From assembly GCF_010730355.1 (NCBI RefSeq), contig NZ_AP022576.1, positions 2,852,001-2,916,000 on the forward strand: a stretch of 64,000 bases of DNA, written 5' to 3'. This DNA comes from Mycobacterium florentinum. GTDB taxonomy: Bacteria; Actinomycetota; Actinomycetes; Mycobacteriales; Mycobacteriaceae. Made by a program: the position numbers and the translations under genes. Below are positions 1 through 8,894 of the stretch, in pieces (the first letter of the stretch is position 1; each line of letters starts with the position of its first letter). The notes below the pieces were generated by a model. That model was not told where the DNA came from, did not search any database, and was given only the letters and a program-made list of their open reading frames with translations.

Positions 1-738
1 GAAATCACGCATTTGGCCGCCGTCTTCGAAAACCCTTGGCGGCTCACCCTTTTCCAGTGCCGAGCGGAAAATCGCCGCCACTCCGGAGTACGGGGTGTCG
101 CGCGGCATGCCGGGGCCGTACACGTTGTGGTAGCGCAACGCCACCACCGAACCGCCCGTCGACTCCGACCACGCCAGGGCGTAATGCTCCTGGGCCGTCT
201 TGCTGGCGGCGTACAGGCTGCGCGGCCGCAGGGCGGCATCCTCGCCGACCGGCCGCCAGGCCAGCTCCTCGCCGCCGAGCGGGCAGCGGTGCTCGAAGAT
301 CCCGGCATCGAGGTCGGCACGCCGTCGTGGCAGTGGGTCGACGGCCCCGTGCTCCGGGCACCGGTAGCGCCCCTGTCCGTACACCACCATCGACGACGCC
401 AGCACCAGGCGGCGCACCCCCGCGGCGAACATCTGCGCGAGCAGCACGGTGGTGCCGTAGTCGTTGTGGCCGCCGTAGGCAGGGGCGTCGGCCGCGTCGA
501 CGCCCGCGCCGACCATCGCGGCCTGATGGCACACCAGATCCACCCCATCCAGCATCGGGGCCAGCGCCTCGGCATCCCGGACGTCGACTCGATGACATCC
601 GTTCGGCAGCAACGAGTTTGGGCCGTGCGCGGCGGGCAGCAGCATGTCGACGCCGACCACCTCGTGACCGGCCGCGCGCAGCGCCGCGTCCACCCGCGAC
701 CCGATGAAACCGGCCGCGCCGGTCAGCAGCACCCTCAC
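1..738 (-). CDS. NAD-dependent sugar epimerase/dehydratase, C-terminus cut by window edge
   Basis: The GTG start at 738 gives [16 protein letters not shown], the glycine-rich Rossmann motif (TGAAGFIG) of extended short-chain dehydrogenases such as UDP-glucose 4-epimerases. Further in, SSMVVYG and YAASK follow; the latter is the YxxxK catalytic pair. About 246 codons are present and the reading frame runs off the window at base 1. The start overlaps the stop of the upstream mtnP gene (GTGA), so the two are probably co-translated. By order it corresponds to the galE3 gene (Rv0536) of M. tuberculosis. The family converts nucleotide-sugars in the cytoplasm; the exact substrate cannot be read from the sequence. 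Confidence 0.85.
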   Translation of the reverse strand, partial: MRVLLTGAAGFIGSRVDAALRAAGHEVVGVDMLLPAAHGPNSLLPNGCHRVDVRDAEALAPMLDGVDLVCHQAAMVGAGVDAADAPAYGGHNDYGTTVLLAQMFAAGVRRLVLASSMVVYGQGRYRCPEHGAVDPLPRRRADLDAGIFEHRCPLGGEELAWRPVGEDAALRPRSLYAASKTAQEHYALAWSESTGGSVVALRYHNVYGPGMPRDTPYSGVAAIFRSALEKGEPPRVFEDGGQMRDF

Positions 739-1529
739 GGCAGCTCGAACGGCAGGGTGACGCCGGTGTGCGACAGGCAGTGCGTGCAGTCGCGCTCGAC
801 GGCCACCCGGCCGATGGCGTCACGCACCAGTGTCTTGAATCCCTCGATGTTCTTTTCGAATTCCACCATGACGTCCACCGTCTTCACGCCCTCGCCGTGA
901 CCGACGCCCGCATCCAAATCTGTCACTAAAGCGATTGCTGCATAACATATTTCGAGTTCGCGCGCGAGCACCGCCTCCGGGTATCCGGTCATGTTGACCA
1001 GCGTGAAACCCGCCGAGGCGAACCACTGACTTTCGGCGCGGGTGGAAAATCGCGGCCCCTGGATCACCACCATGGTGCCGCCGTCGACCACGCCGGGCAG
1101 GCCGGTGGCCGCCTCCCGCAGGGTCGGGCAATACGGATCGGCGAAGTCGACGTGAATGGCGCCGGAGTCGAAGTAGGTGTCGGCGCGGCTGTTGGTGCGA
1201 TCGACCAGCTGATCGGGCACCACGACCGAGCCCGGCCCGTAGTCGGGGTTCAGGCTGCCCACCGCGCACGGCGCGAGCACCCGCCGCACCCCCAGCGAGC
1301 GCAGGGCCCACATGTTGGCGCGGTACGGCACGGTGTGCGCCGAATACTCGTGCTTGGCGCCGTGCCGGGGCAGGAAGGCGACCTCGTGCTCGCCGATGGT
1401 GCCCACCGTCAGCGGGGCGCTGGGCCGGCCGTACGGGGTGTCCGGGTTGACGTTGCGAGCATCGGAGCCGAAGAACGTGTAGAAACCGCTGCCGCCGATC
1501 ACTCCGAGCATTCGCCCATTGTGGTGCAT
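735..1529 (-). CDS. mtnP: S-methyl-5'-thioadenosine phosphorylase
   Basis: This is a 264-residue purine nucleoside/MTA phosphorylase. It starts [19 protein letters not shown]; the GGSGFY loop, [29 protein letters not shown] and VTDLDAG are the phosphate-, ribose- and base-binding motifs of the MTAP family. The enzyme cleaves methylthioadenosine to adenine and methylthioribose-1-phosphate in methionine/polyamine salvage. I chose the ATG at 1529 because it gives the 264-residue length I recall for Rv0535; a second ATG at 1511 (MLGVIGG) is possible. It is divergent from menA with 16 bases between starts, so both promoters must overlap the other gene or sit in this gap. It overlaps the epimerase start by four bases. 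Confidence 0.9.
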   Translation of the reverse strand: MHHNGRMLGVIGGSGFYTFFGSDARNVNPDTPYGRPSAPLTVGTIGEHEVAFLPRHGAKHEYSAHTVPYRANMWALRSLGVRRVLAPCAVGSLNPDYGPGSVVVPDQLVDRTNSRADTYFDSGAIHVDFADPYCPTLREAATGLPGVVDGGTMVVIQGPRFSTRAESQWFASAGFTLVNMTGYPEAVLARELEICYAAIALVTDLDAGVGHGEGVKTVDVMVEFEKNIEGFKTLVRDAIGRVAVERDCTHCLSHTGVTLPFELP

Positions 1530-1545
1530 AGGGCAGGATGGCCTG

Positions 1546-2418
1546 GTGGCCAGTGTTGCGCAGTGGATCTCGGGTGCGCGGCCGCGGACACTGCCCAACG
1601 CGATCGCGCCGGTCGTCGCGGGCACCGGCGCCGCGGCCTGGCTGCATTCCGCTGTCTGGTGGAAAGCGCTGCTGGCGCTGGCCGTCTCGGTAGCGCTGAT
1701 CATCGGCGTCAACTACGCCAACGACTACTCCGACGGCATCCGGGGCACCGACGACGTGCGGACCGGCCCGGCGCGGCTGGTGGGCTCGCGACTGGCGGCG
1801 CCGCGAGCGGTGCTGACCGCCGCGGTGGCGTCACTCGCAATCGGCGCGGCGGCCGGTCTGGCGCTGGCGCTGGTGTCCGCGCCGTGGCTGGTCGCGGTCG
1901 GCGTCGTGTGCATCGCGGGGGCCTGGCTGTACACCGGCGGCTCGCGGCCGTACGGATACGCGGGTTTCGGCGAGATCGCGGTGTTCGTGTTCTTCGGCCT
2001 GGTCGCCGTGCTGGGCACGCAGTACACCCAGGCGCTGCGGGTGGACTGGGTGGGACTGGTGCTGGCGGTGGCGACGGGCGCGCTGTCCTCGTCGGTGCTG
2101 GTGGCCAACAACCTGCGGGATATCCCGACCGACGCGCAGGCGCACAAGATCACGCTGGCGGTGCGCCTCGGCGATGCCCGCACCCGGGTGTTCTACCAGG
2201 GGCTGCTGGCGACCGCCGGGGTGCTGACGCTGGTGCTGATGCTGGCGACACCGTGGTGTGCGGTGGGATTGGTCGCCAGCCCACTGGGGCTGCGCGCCGC
2301 CGCGCCGGTGCGATCCGGGCGCGGTGGGCCCGAACTGATCCCGGTGCTGCGCGACACCGGGCTGACGATGCTGGTCTGGGCGGTCACAGTGGCCGCGGCG
2401 CTGGCGCTGGCCCACTGA
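1546..2418 (+). CDS. menA: 1,4-dihydroxy-2-naphthoate polyprenyltransferase (menaquinone synthesis)
   Basis: The 290-residue integral membrane protein belongs to the UbiA prenyltransferase family. The first Asp-rich motif is visible as [15 protein letters not shown], and a second conserved stretch reads [11 protein letters not shown]. About eight hydrophobic segments follow. MenA attaches the polyprenyl tail to dihydroxynaphthoate, the membrane step of menaquinone synthesis on which mycobacterial respiration depends. The GTG start ([16 protein letters not shown]) matches the N-terminus I recall for Rv0534c and has AGGAT about ten bases upstream; the frame is open to an ATG at 1519, but that would run into the divergent mtnP gene. 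Confidence 0.93.
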   Translation: MASVAQWISGARPRTLPNAIAPVVAGTGAAAWLHSAVWWKALLALAVSVALIIGVNYANDYSDGIRGTDDVRTGPARLVGSRLAAPRAVLTAAVASLAIGAAAGLALALVSAPWLVAVGVVCIAGAWLYTGGSRPYGYAGFGEIAVFVFFGLVAVLGTQYTQALRVDWVGLVLAVATGALSSSVLVANNLRDIPTDAQAHKITLAVRLGDARTRVFYQGLLATAGVLTLVLMLATPWCAVGLVASPLGLRAAAPVRSGRGGPELIPVLRDTGLTMLVWAVTVAAALALAH

Positions 2419-2447
2419 CGTACCCGGGCCGTCGAGTGTGCGCGCAG

Positions 2448-2510
2448 GGCGTTGAGTGTGCGTTCACGGCGCACTCAGCCGGCGTGTCGTCGCCCTGAAT
2501 GCACACCCGG
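2448..2510. repeat. Short intergenic repeat, copy A
   Basis: The stretch starting gggcgttgagtgtg and ending gcacacccgg aligns base for base, with scattered differences, with a stretch at 43659-43722 just upstream of the NUDIX gene. It contains GAGTGTG near one end and CACAC near the other, so it is partly self-complementary. A second, partial unit (gtcgagtgtgcg) precedes it at 2431-2442. It lies between menA and fabH. No coding function is seen. Confidence 0.6.
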
Positions 2511-2536
2511 AGCCGGGATTCCTTGCCCAAGACCTC

Positions 2537-2564
2537 TTCGGATTCCGTTAACAGGGGTTAGCGT
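2537..2564 (+). promoter_or_regulatory. Candidate promoter for fabH
   Basis: TTCGGA at 2537-2542 and TAGCGT at 2559-2564 are 16 bases apart and resemble -35 and -10 hexamers of a housekeeping mycobacterial promoter, about 50 bases before the fabH start. The -35 match is weak; this is a candidate only. Confidence 0.25.
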
Positions 2565-2616
2565 CAGTGTGACAGCCCTTACACCGCTAGCCCGATGACA
2601 ACGAGCGAGGAGCGCA

Positions 2617-3624
2617 ATGCAGCAGATCGCCGCGACCAGTGGGCCCAGGAATATCGGACTGCTCAGCGTCGGGGCATACCGCCCCGAACGCGTGGTCACG
2701 AACGACGAGCTGTGTCAGAACATCGACTCGACCGATGAGTGGATCTTCTCGCGCACCGGAATCAAGACGCGCCGCTTCGCCGCCGCCGACGAATCCGTCG
2801 CGTCCATGTCGATCGAGGCCAGCCGGGAAGCAATCGCCAAAGCCTCGCTGCAAGCCACCGACATCGACGGCGTCATCGTCGCCACCAGCACTCAGTTCTT
2901 GCAGACCCCGGCCAGCGCCCCGGCGGTCGCCTCGGCGTTGGGCGCAACCGGTGTGCCCGCATTCGACGTCTCGGCCGGATGCGCCGGCTTCGGCTACGCC
3001 GTCGGCGTCGCGGCCGACATGATCCGCGGCGGCAGCGTCGCCAAGATGCTGGTCGTCGGTTCGGAGAAATTGTCCCCCACCGTGGACATGCTCGACCGCA
3101 GCAACTGCTTCATCTTCGCCGACGGCGCCGCCGCCGTCGTGGTGGGCGAGACGCCCGATCAGGGCATCGGGCCGACCGTCTGGGGCAGCGACGGCGAGCA
3201 GGCCATGGCCATCCGCCAGGACATCGACTGGATCTCCTACACCGAGAACCCCACCGGCCCGCGCCCGTTTCTTCGGCTCGAAGGCAGCGCGGTCTTCCGT
3301 TGGGCCGCATTCGAAATGGGCAAGGTCGGGCGGCAGGCGATGGACGCCGCGGGCGTGCGATCCGATCAGATCGACGTGTTCATCCCGCATCAGGCCAATG
3401 CCCGGATCAACGAGGTACTGGCCAAGAATCTGAATCTGCGGCCGGACGCGATCGTGGCCAATGACATTGAGCACACCGGCAACACGTCCGCGGCATCCAT
3501 TCCGCTGGCGATGGCCGAACTGCTCGCCACCGGGGCATCCAAGCCCGGCGATCTGGCCCTGCTGATCGGATACGGCGCGGGCCTGAGCTACGCCGCACAG
3601 GTCGTGCGGATGCCCAACTACTGA
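2617..3624 (+). CDS. fabH: 3-oxoacyl-ACP synthase III (mycolic acid initiation)
   Basis: The 335-residue thiolase-fold condensing enzyme has the FabH catalytic triad: Cys122 in [11 protein letters not shown], His in [10 protein letters not shown], and Asn in [10 protein letters not shown]. In mycobacteria FabH condenses long acyl-CoA made by FAS-I with malonyl-AcpM, linking FAS-I to the FAS-II elongation cycle for mycolic acids. Length and motif positions match Rv0533c. GAGCGAGGAGC lies just before the ATG as ribosome-binding site. The last seven bases overlap the convergent DUF4229 gene. In H37Rv a PE_PGRS gene (Rv0532) sits here; it is absent. Confidence 0.96.
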   Translation: MQQIAATSGPRNIGLLSVGAYRPERVVTNDELCQNIDSTDEWIFSRTGIKTRRFAAADESVASMSIEASREAIAKASLQATDIDGVIVATSTQFLQTPASAPAVASALGATGVPAFDVSAGCAGFGYAVGVAADMIRGGSVAKMLVVGSEKLSPTVDMLDRSNCFIFADGAAAVVVGETPDQGIGPTVWGSDGEQAMAIRQDIDWISYTENPTGPRPFLRLEGSAVFRWAAFEMGKVGRQAMDAAGVRSDQIDVFIPHQANARINEVLAKNLNLRPDAIVANDIEHTGNTSAASIPLAMAELLATGASKPGDLALLIGYGAGLSYAAQVVRMPNY

Positions 3625-3986
3625 CCGTCGGGTTCGTCGTCTATCGCCTCACCGCGCAGCCGGGCCCGCAGCTGTTCGCGCTCGGCGCGACGACGCTCGC
3701 CGGAAACGGCAAGCGCGGCCGTGGCACGCCGGCGCAGCGGGGCGAACACCCAGATGCCCAGCGGCATCGCGATGATCAACGCGAACAACGCCGCGACGAC
3801 GACCGGGAACTGGTTGACGCCGAGCAGGTGCGCCGCGAGATAGATCACTCCAGTGAGCCCGACCGCCAGCAGTAGCCGCGCCACCGCGTACGCCAAAACG
3901 TCGACAACCACGCGATCTCGAGTGCGCTGCTGCGCGCCGTCCGCCGGATTGTCCCCAGTGCTGTTGTCGCTCGGCCCTTCTGACAC
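3618..3986 (-). CDS. Small membrane protein, DUF4229-type
   Basis: The 122-residue protein has a polar N-terminus rich in Ser/Asp, then two hydrophobic segments (about residues 32-52 and 57-80), and a basic, Arg-rich cytoplasmic tail ending in acidic residues. This layout is typical of actinobacterial DUF4229 proteins and corresponds by position to Rv0531. The function is unknown. It is divergent from a 53-residue gene and convergent, with a seven-base overlap, with fabH. Confidence 0.8.
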   Translation of the reverse strand: MSEGPSDNSTGDNPADGAQQRTRDRVVVDVLAYAVARLLLAVGLTGVIYLAAHLLGVNQFPVVVAALFALIIAMPLGIWVFAPLRRRATAALAVSGERRRAEREQLRARLRGEAIDDEPDGQ

Positions 3987-4032
3987 AGCTCGAGCCTACG
4001 GCGCGGGTATATTCGCTCACAGGAGGTGTGGA

Positions 4033-4194
4033 GTGCTCTACCTGGTGGTCGTCCTGGTTCTGGGGACGCTGATCTACATTGGCTGGCGCGCGGCGCGTTC
4101 GCAGGCGCACCGGCCGAAGACGCGCGTCATCGGACCCGACGACGATCCAGACTTCATGCGGCGGTTGCGAAACGGGGACGACGACCCCCGCTGA
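4033..4194 (+). CDS. Small membrane-anchored protein, 53 residues
   Basis: An AGGAGG box at 4021-4026 precedes a GTG that opens VLYLVVVLVLGTLIYIGWRA, a single N-terminal transmembrane helix. A short basic and then acidic tail follows, containing VIGPDDDPDF and ending NGDDDPR. Size and position fit H37Rv Rv0530A. The strong ribosome-binding site, the clear helix-plus-tail design and conserved order argue that it is real. The function is unknown; the tail faces the cytoplasm by the positive-inside rule. Confidence 0.75.
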   Translation: MLYLVVVLVLGTLIYIGWRAARSQAHRPKTRVIGPDDDPDFMRRLRNGDDDPR

Positions 4195-4212
4195 CCCCCT
4201 CGCCGGGCCCGG

Positions 4213-5490
4213 CTAACGTAGGCCCAGGTTGGGCTGATCTCCCGGAAACCCTTCGGCGACAACGGCAGCCAGGCTCGTGAGTGCCTCGCGCGTCTCGCGT
4301 CGCAGCTGATCCAGATGGATCTCGGCGCCCTCGTCGAGATGAGCGTCGTACGGCACCAACCGCACCGCGCGGCAGCGCCGCGAGAAGTGATCGACCACCT
4401 TGTTCATGTCGACCTTGCCGGTCCGCGGGCGCACCGCGTTGATGACCGCGATCGAATTGCGAACCAGCGCTTCGTGGCCGTGGGCATCCAGCCAGTCCAG
4501 TGTCGCCGAGGCGCTGCGCGCACCGTCGATGGAACCAGAACTCACCACGATCAGAACGTTGGCGTTCTCCAGCACCGACGACATCGCCGAGTGCAACAAG
4601 CCGGGTCCGCAGTCGGTGACCACCAGGCCGTAGTAGCGCTCCAGGATTCCCAGGGTGCGGGTGTAGTCGTCAGCATCGAATGCCTCCGATACCGCCGGAT
4701 CGCTGTCCGAAGCCAGCACTTCCAGCCCACTCGGGCCCCGCGAGGTGTAGCGGCGGACGTCGCTGTAGCGCTCGACGGTTCCGGCGTCCTGCAGCAATTG
4801 ACGCACCGTGCCCGCGGTCTCCAGCGGGATCTTCTGACTCAGCGTGCCCCGGTCGGGGTTGGCGTCGACGGCCACCACCCGGTCGCCGCGGATCTCCGCG
4901 AAGGTGGCACCGAGCGTGGCAGCGATCGTGGTTTTGCCGACGCCGCCCTTCAGCGAGATCACCGCGACCCGGTAGGAGCCGCGCAACGGCCGGTTGACCT
5001 GCGCCACCAAGTTGTTATGCCGGGCAGCCCGCGGGCTCTCCCCCAGGTTGATCATCCGGCCGGACAGCGCATAGACCAGCCGGCGCCAGCCCTCCGAGGG
5101 CGGCGGCTTGATCGGGCGCAGCAGCATGCCGGTGGACAGTTCCGGATACGGCGTGTGCGGCAGATGCTCGGGGCGGTACGGCGGCCGGACTTCCGCGGGC
5201 ACCGCGGCCTGGCCGTTGTAATAAGCGCCGTAGACGGTCGGGTCGACCTGCGGGACCCCGGTCACCGGCGTGGAATCCCACGGCGGCATCCCCACCCGTG
5301 GTGGGGCGGGCGGTGCCTCGCGCCGCTCGGTCGGCGGGACCCGACGCTCACGGAAGCCGGCGAAGACCCGAGTCGGTGCCTCGGCGTTGGCATCCGCGGG
5401 CGCCTCGACCGCGGACTGCTGATCCTGTGGAGGCAGATCGGCCGTCGGATGTTCGGGCGCCCCCACGCCACTCATTGACTGCTCAGTCAC
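4213..5490 (-). CDS. MinD/ParA-like P-loop ATPase with Pro-rich N-terminus
   Basis: This roughly 425-residue protein has a disordered Pro/Ala-rich N-terminal region (about residues 1-140) followed by a deviant Walker A motif, SLKGGVGKTT, and a Walker-B-like VVTDCGPGLL. These are hallmarks of MinD/ParA/SIMIBI ATPases, and the architecture resembles EspI-type ATPases of type VII loci. It corresponds to Rv0530, whose role is not established. I prefer the GTG at 5490 (VTEQSMSG) because AAGGGGGA lies six bases before it; the ATG at 5496 directly abuts that box. It precedes ccsB on the same strand, 37 bases from the ccsB stop, so it may be expressed separately. Confidence 0.8.
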   Translation of the reverse strand: MTEQSMSGVGAPEHPTADLPPQDQQSAVEAPADANAEAPTRVFAGFRERRVPPTERREAPPAPPRVGMPPWDSTPVTGVPQVDPTVYGAYYNGQAAVPAEVRPPYRPEHLPHTPYPELSTGMLLRPIKPPPSEGWRRLVYALSGRMINLGESPRAARHNNLVAQVNRPLRGSYRVAVISLKGGVGKTTIAATLGATFAEIRGDRVVAVDANPDRGTLSQKIPLETAGTVRQLLQDAGTVERYSDVRRYTSRGPSGLEVLASDSDPAVSEAFDADDYTRTLGILERYYGLVVTDCGPGLLHSAMSSVLENANVLIVVSSGSIDGARSASATLDWLDAHGHEALVRNSIAVINAVRPRTGKVDMNKVVDHFSRRCRAVRLVPYDAHLDEGAEIHLDQLRRETREALTSLAAVVAEGFPGDQPNLGLR

Positions 5491-5527
5491 GTGCATTCCC
5501 CCTTGTTGCGGTGTTGCTTCCTAACTG

Positions 5528-6505
5528 TCAGCCCACGCCGGCATACGAATGCAGGCCTACGGTCACCAGGTTAACGAAGAACAAATTGAAAACCATGGCC
5601 ACGAACCCGACCACGTTCACCCAGGCGGCTTTCCTGTCCCGCCATCCCGCTGTTGACCTGGCATGCAGGTACGCCGCGTAGATCACCCAGGCCACGAACG
5701 ACACCGTCTCCTTGGGATCCCAGCCCCAATACCGGCCCCAGGCCTCCTCGGCCCAGATGGCTCCGAAGATGACGCCGAAACCGAAGACCGGGAACGCGAA
5801 GATCGTGGTTCGGTAGGCGATGCGGTCCAGGGTCTGCGAGTCGGGCAGCCGATGCACGATGCGCGCCAACGCCCCCTCGGCGGCCGGGTCGCCCAGCCGG
5901 GAGGTGCGCAGCAAGAACAGGATGCTGGCGATGCCGGCGACCAGGAACACCCCGGAGCCCAGGCTGACCACCGACACGTGGATGGGCAGCCAGTAGGACT
6001 GCAGGGCCGGCATCACCGGCGCGGCGTTGGTGTAGAGCCAGCGGCCCGACACCGTGAGCAGGATCAGCACCGGGAGCAGCAGGAAAACCCAGAGCGGGCG
6101 GAATTGCGGGCGGCGCAGCACGATCGCGCCGGCGATCAGCCCGCACAGGCAGGTGAGGTTGATGAACTCGTACATGTTGCCCCACGGCACCCGCATGGTG
6201 GCCAGGCCGCGCAGCACCAGGCAGGCCAGCAGCAGGCCGATGCCGAGGTAGACCACCGCGAGGCCGGCCCGCCCGGCGCGTTCGTCGAACGGGCGCCGGT
6301 CGGCGTCCTCGACGATGCCGGGAGTAGAGCTGTCGGCGGCAACGGAACCGGCCAACACCCGCTCGCGGTTGTCGGCTCGCCGGCTACCGACGTAGGCCAG
6401 CTCGAAGGCCAGCAGCAGCAGCGCGACGACCAGGGCCACCACCGCCGAGGTGAACGCCCAATCGGAATAGCGCGCCAGGCCGATATTGACGTGCAGGGTA
6501 TTCAC
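5528..6505 (-). CDS. ccsB: Cytochrome c biogenesis protein CcsB/CcsA (haem handling)
   Basis: The 325-residue multi-pass membrane protein carries the tryptophan-rich WWD signature of haem-handling proteins, seen as WGRYWGWDPKE. A conserved His lies in LPIHVSVV and another in VGLHSYAG near the C-terminus. With ResB it forms the System II cytochrome c synthase that exports haem and attaches it to apocytochrome c outside the membrane. It is the last gene of the hemL-Rv0525-Rv0526-ccdA-resB-ccsB run; its start overlaps the resB stop by four bases. It corresponds to Rv0529 (named ccsA there). Confidence 0.93.
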   Translation of the reverse strand: MNTLHVNIGLARYSDWAFTSAVVALVVALLLLAFELAYVGSRRADNRERVLAGSVAADSSTPGIVEDADRRPFDERAGRAGLAVVYLGIGLLLACLVLRGLATMRVPWGNMYEFINLTCLCGLIAGAIVLRRPQFRPLWVFLLLPVLILLTVSGRWLYTNAAPVMPALQSYWLPIHVSVVSLGSGVFLVAGIASILFLLRTSRLGDPAAEGALARIVHRLPDSQTLDRIAYRTTIFAFPVFGFGVIFGAIWAEEAWGRYWGWDPKETVSFVAWVIYAAYLHARSTAGWRDRKAAWVNVVGFVAMVFNLFFVNLVTVGLHSYAGVG

Positions 6506-8118
6506 GTGACGTCCACCTCAGAACTCCTTCTGGATGCTGGGGACTCGCCGAGATCGGCTATCAACCGTTCAGACAGCTTTTCGAACTCGTCGCCCCAACC
6601 GGAGTTGTCGGTGCGGGCCAAGCCGCCCAGCTCGACGTTCACCGTACCGGGGGCCGAGTCGACCGGCACGAGACGAACCCACACCCGGCGCCGGCGCACC
6701 AGCAACGAGACCAGCAGCCCGGCCATCATCGTGATCGCGAAGAGCAGCACCCAGATCTGGCCGGGGTCGTGGGAGACCTGCAGGTTGACGAACGGCACCG
6801 CGCCGTCGAAGCGGATCGTGGTGCCCGCCGCGGGCCCCTGGTCGATCCGCACCTCTTGCCCGGCGCGCAGGTTGACTCGCTTCTCCTTGGTCAGCCGGCC
6901 CTGCTCGATCAGCCGCGGGTCCAGGGTGAACAACGACTGCGGGCGCCCGGTGTCCAGGCCGGTGTCGCCGCGGTAGATGTCGACGGCCACCGCGGGGGCG
7001 TTCAGCGCCGGGAACCGCGACGACAACAGGGCGCCGTCGAGTTGCTCGGTGGGCGCCAGCAGGCCCTGGATCGCGATCTGGTGTTTGCGGCGCTCGGCGG
7101 CATTCGGATAGCTGCCGGCCGGCGGGTCGATGCGCACCACCCCCGACGAGAGCAGGGTCTGCGGGTTGTCGGGCCGCCATTGCACGGTCGACGTCCGAGT
7201 CTGCCCGTCGGGGAAGGTCACCGTGAAACTGGGCGCGTAGCCGTGGCCCTGTAGGTACACCCGGTCGCCGCCGGCCCGCAGCGGATGGTTGACCTCGAGC
7301 CGGTAGGGCCGCCAGCTGTTGGTCACCAGGTCGCGGCCGTCCTGATAGTCGATATCGGCGGCGAACGAGGTGGCCTGCCCGGACGGCAGATAGTGGGCCT
7401 GAAAGTCGTTGACCCGCAAGCATATTGGGTGCAATGACGTGCCGTCGACGGTGTTGCCGGCCCGGAACGAGTCGAACGCGGCCGGTGAGGCCGAGCAGAA
7501 GCCGGGACCACCGTCGGCGATCACGATGACATTGCCCTCGTGGCCGAACAGCTTGCCGACGGCCACCGCGACCAGCAGCCCCAGCAGCGAGAAGTGGAAG
7601 ACGATGTTGCCGAATTCGCGCAGGTAGCCCTTTTCGGCCGAGATCTCGACGGCGCCGTCTTCGTGGCGGATCGCGGTGCGCCAACCGTGCAGCCGCCCGG
7701 CAACCTTGTTCGCCACGGCGTTCAGGTCGGCCTCGTCGGCCAGCGTGAGCTGCGCGCTGGCGTGCTTGGGCAGCCGGGCCAGGTTGCGGGGGGCGGGGAC
7801 GGGCGTGGCGCGCAGGCTGCGGGCGTGCTCGATCATCCGCGGCGTCAGGCAGCCGACCAGGGAGACAAACAACAGCACGTAGATGGCGGTGAACCAGAAG
7901 CTGGAGAACACGTCGAAGGCCTGCAGCCGATTGAGCCACGGGCCGATCGTCGGGTGAGCCGCCAGGTACTCGTCGACCTTGCCCGCGTTCAGGCTGCGCT
8001 GCGGCAGCAGGGCTCCGGGTATCGCGCCGAGCGCGAGCAGACACAGCAGCACCAGCGCGGTGCCCATCGAGGTCAGCGCGCGCCAGGTGTTGCGTGCCCA
8101 AGCAAGAGCCTGTCTCAA
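6502..8118 (-). CDS. resB: Cytochrome c biogenesis protein ResB
   Basis: About 538 residues. Membrane helices are near the N-terminus (TALVLLCLLALGAIPGALL; FTAIYVLLFVSLVGCLT), a third segment is near IVFHFSLLGLLVAVAV, a large extracytoplasmic domain follows, and a last helix (IWVLLFAITMMAGLLVSLL) lies before a cytoplasmic tail. This is the ResB/Ccs1 layout. ResB partners CcsB in haem attachment to cytochrome c. I infer a TTG start at 8118 (LRQALAWARNTWR) because it overlaps the ccdA stop as TTGA; an ATG at about 8067 would remove the conserved N-terminal segment. The open frame further upstream lies inside ccdA and is ignored. It corresponds to Rv0528. Confidence 0.9.
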   Translation of the reverse strand: MRQALAWARNTWRALTSMGTALVLLCLLALGAIPGALLPQRSLNAGKVDEYLAAHPTIGPWLNRLQAFDVFSSFWFTAIYVLLFVSLVGCLTPRMIEHARSLRATPVPAPRNLARLPKHASAQLTLADEADLNAVANKVAGRLHGWRTAIRHEDGAVEISAEKGYLREFGNIVFHFSLLGLLVAVAVGKLFGHEGNVIVIADGGPGFCSASPAAFDSFRAGNTVDGTSLHPICLRVNDFQAHYLPSGQATSFAADIDYQDGRDLVTNSWRPYRLEVNHPLRAGGDRVYLQGHGYAPSFTVTFPDGQTRTSTVQWRPDNPQTLLSSGVVRIDPPAGSYPNAAERRKHQIAIQGLLAPTEQLDGALLSSRFPALNAPAVAVDIYRGDTGLDTGRPQSLFTLDPRLIEQGRLTKEKRVNLRAGQEVRIDQGPAAGTTIRFDGAVPFVNLQVSHDPGQIWVLLFAITMMAGLLVSLLVRRRRVWVRLVPVDSAPGTVNVELGGLARTDNSGWGDEFEKLSERLIADLGESPASRRSSEVDVT

Positions 8119-8894
8119 ATCGGCAGCCTCACGTCGCTGACGAAGGCGTCCCGCAGCCAGGAGATGAAGTCGTTCCACACGCCGGTGACCAGCAGGACCC
8201 CGACCACGATCAGCAGCGCGCCGCCGAAGACCTGGATGGCCCGGCTGTGCCGGCGCAGCCAGCTCAACCCGGCGACCGCACGCGCCGAGCCGAATGCCAG
8301 CAGCACGAACGGGATTCCCAGCCCCAGGCAGTAGGCGATCACCAGCAGGATTCCGCGGGCGACATTCGCGCCTTCGGTGGCCGAGGCGACGGTGATCACG
8401 CCGGTCAGGGTCGGGCCCAGGCACGGCGTCCAGCCGAGCGCGAACACCGCGCCCAGCACCGGCGCCCCGGCTACCGTCGTCAGCTGTTGCGGGCTGAACC
8501 GGACCTGGCGCTGCAGGGCGGGAATGAGGCCGACGAACACCAGGCCCATCACGATGGTCAGTACGCCGCCGACCCGCTGCAGCACCAGTTGGTTGCCGAT
8601 CAGCGTCGTCGTCATCCCGAGCACGGCGACGGTGCCCAGGACGAACACCGTGGTGAATCCGGCGACAAACAGCGCCGCCGATCCCGCGACTCGCCACCGG
8701 GCCGCGGGCGGGGCCTTGACCACACCGGTCCCGGCCTCGTCGTCCACCCCGACCACCGCGGCCAGATAGGAGAGATAGCCCGGCACCAGCGGCACCACGC
8801 AGGGCGAGGCGAACGACACCAGCCCGGCGAGCACGCAGGCACCCAGCGCCACCAGTAAGGGCCCGGCGGCGGCGGTTTGGGCGAAACCCGTCAT
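8115..8894 (-). CDS. ccdA: Cytochrome c biogenesis thiol transporter CcdA
   Basis: The 259-residue membrane protein has six predicted helices. The paired redox cysteines are visible in FASPCVVPLVPGY (helix 1) and GWTPCLGPTL (helix 4), both in the Pro-Cys context typical of CcdA/DsbD-beta. CcdA carries reducing equivalents across the membrane to keep apocytochrome c thiols and the thioredoxin-like partner encoded upstream reduced. Its ATG overlaps the stop of that partner gene (ATGA). Length agrees with Rv0527. Confidence 0.94.
   Translation of the reverse strand: MTGFAQTAAAGPLLVALGACVLAGLVSFASPCVVPLVPGYLSYLAAVVGVDDEAGTGVVKAPPAARWRVAGSAALFVAGFTTVFVLGTVAVLGMTTTLIGNQLVLQRVGGVLTIVMGLVFVGLIPALQRQVRFSPQQLTTVAGAPVLGAVFALGWTPCLGPTLTGVITVASATEGANVARGILLVIAYCLGLGIPFVLLAFGSARAVAGLSWLRRHSRAIQVFGGALLIVVGVLLVTGVWNDFISWLRDAFVSDVRLPI

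Noticed and set aside
2613..3624. Overlapping frames in fabH as alternative genes
   Set aside because: FabH has all catalytic residues and full length; the others are shadows.
6502..8697. Upstream extension of resB to 731 residues
   Set aside because: The extra part lies within ccdA and is Arg-rich with no membrane helix.
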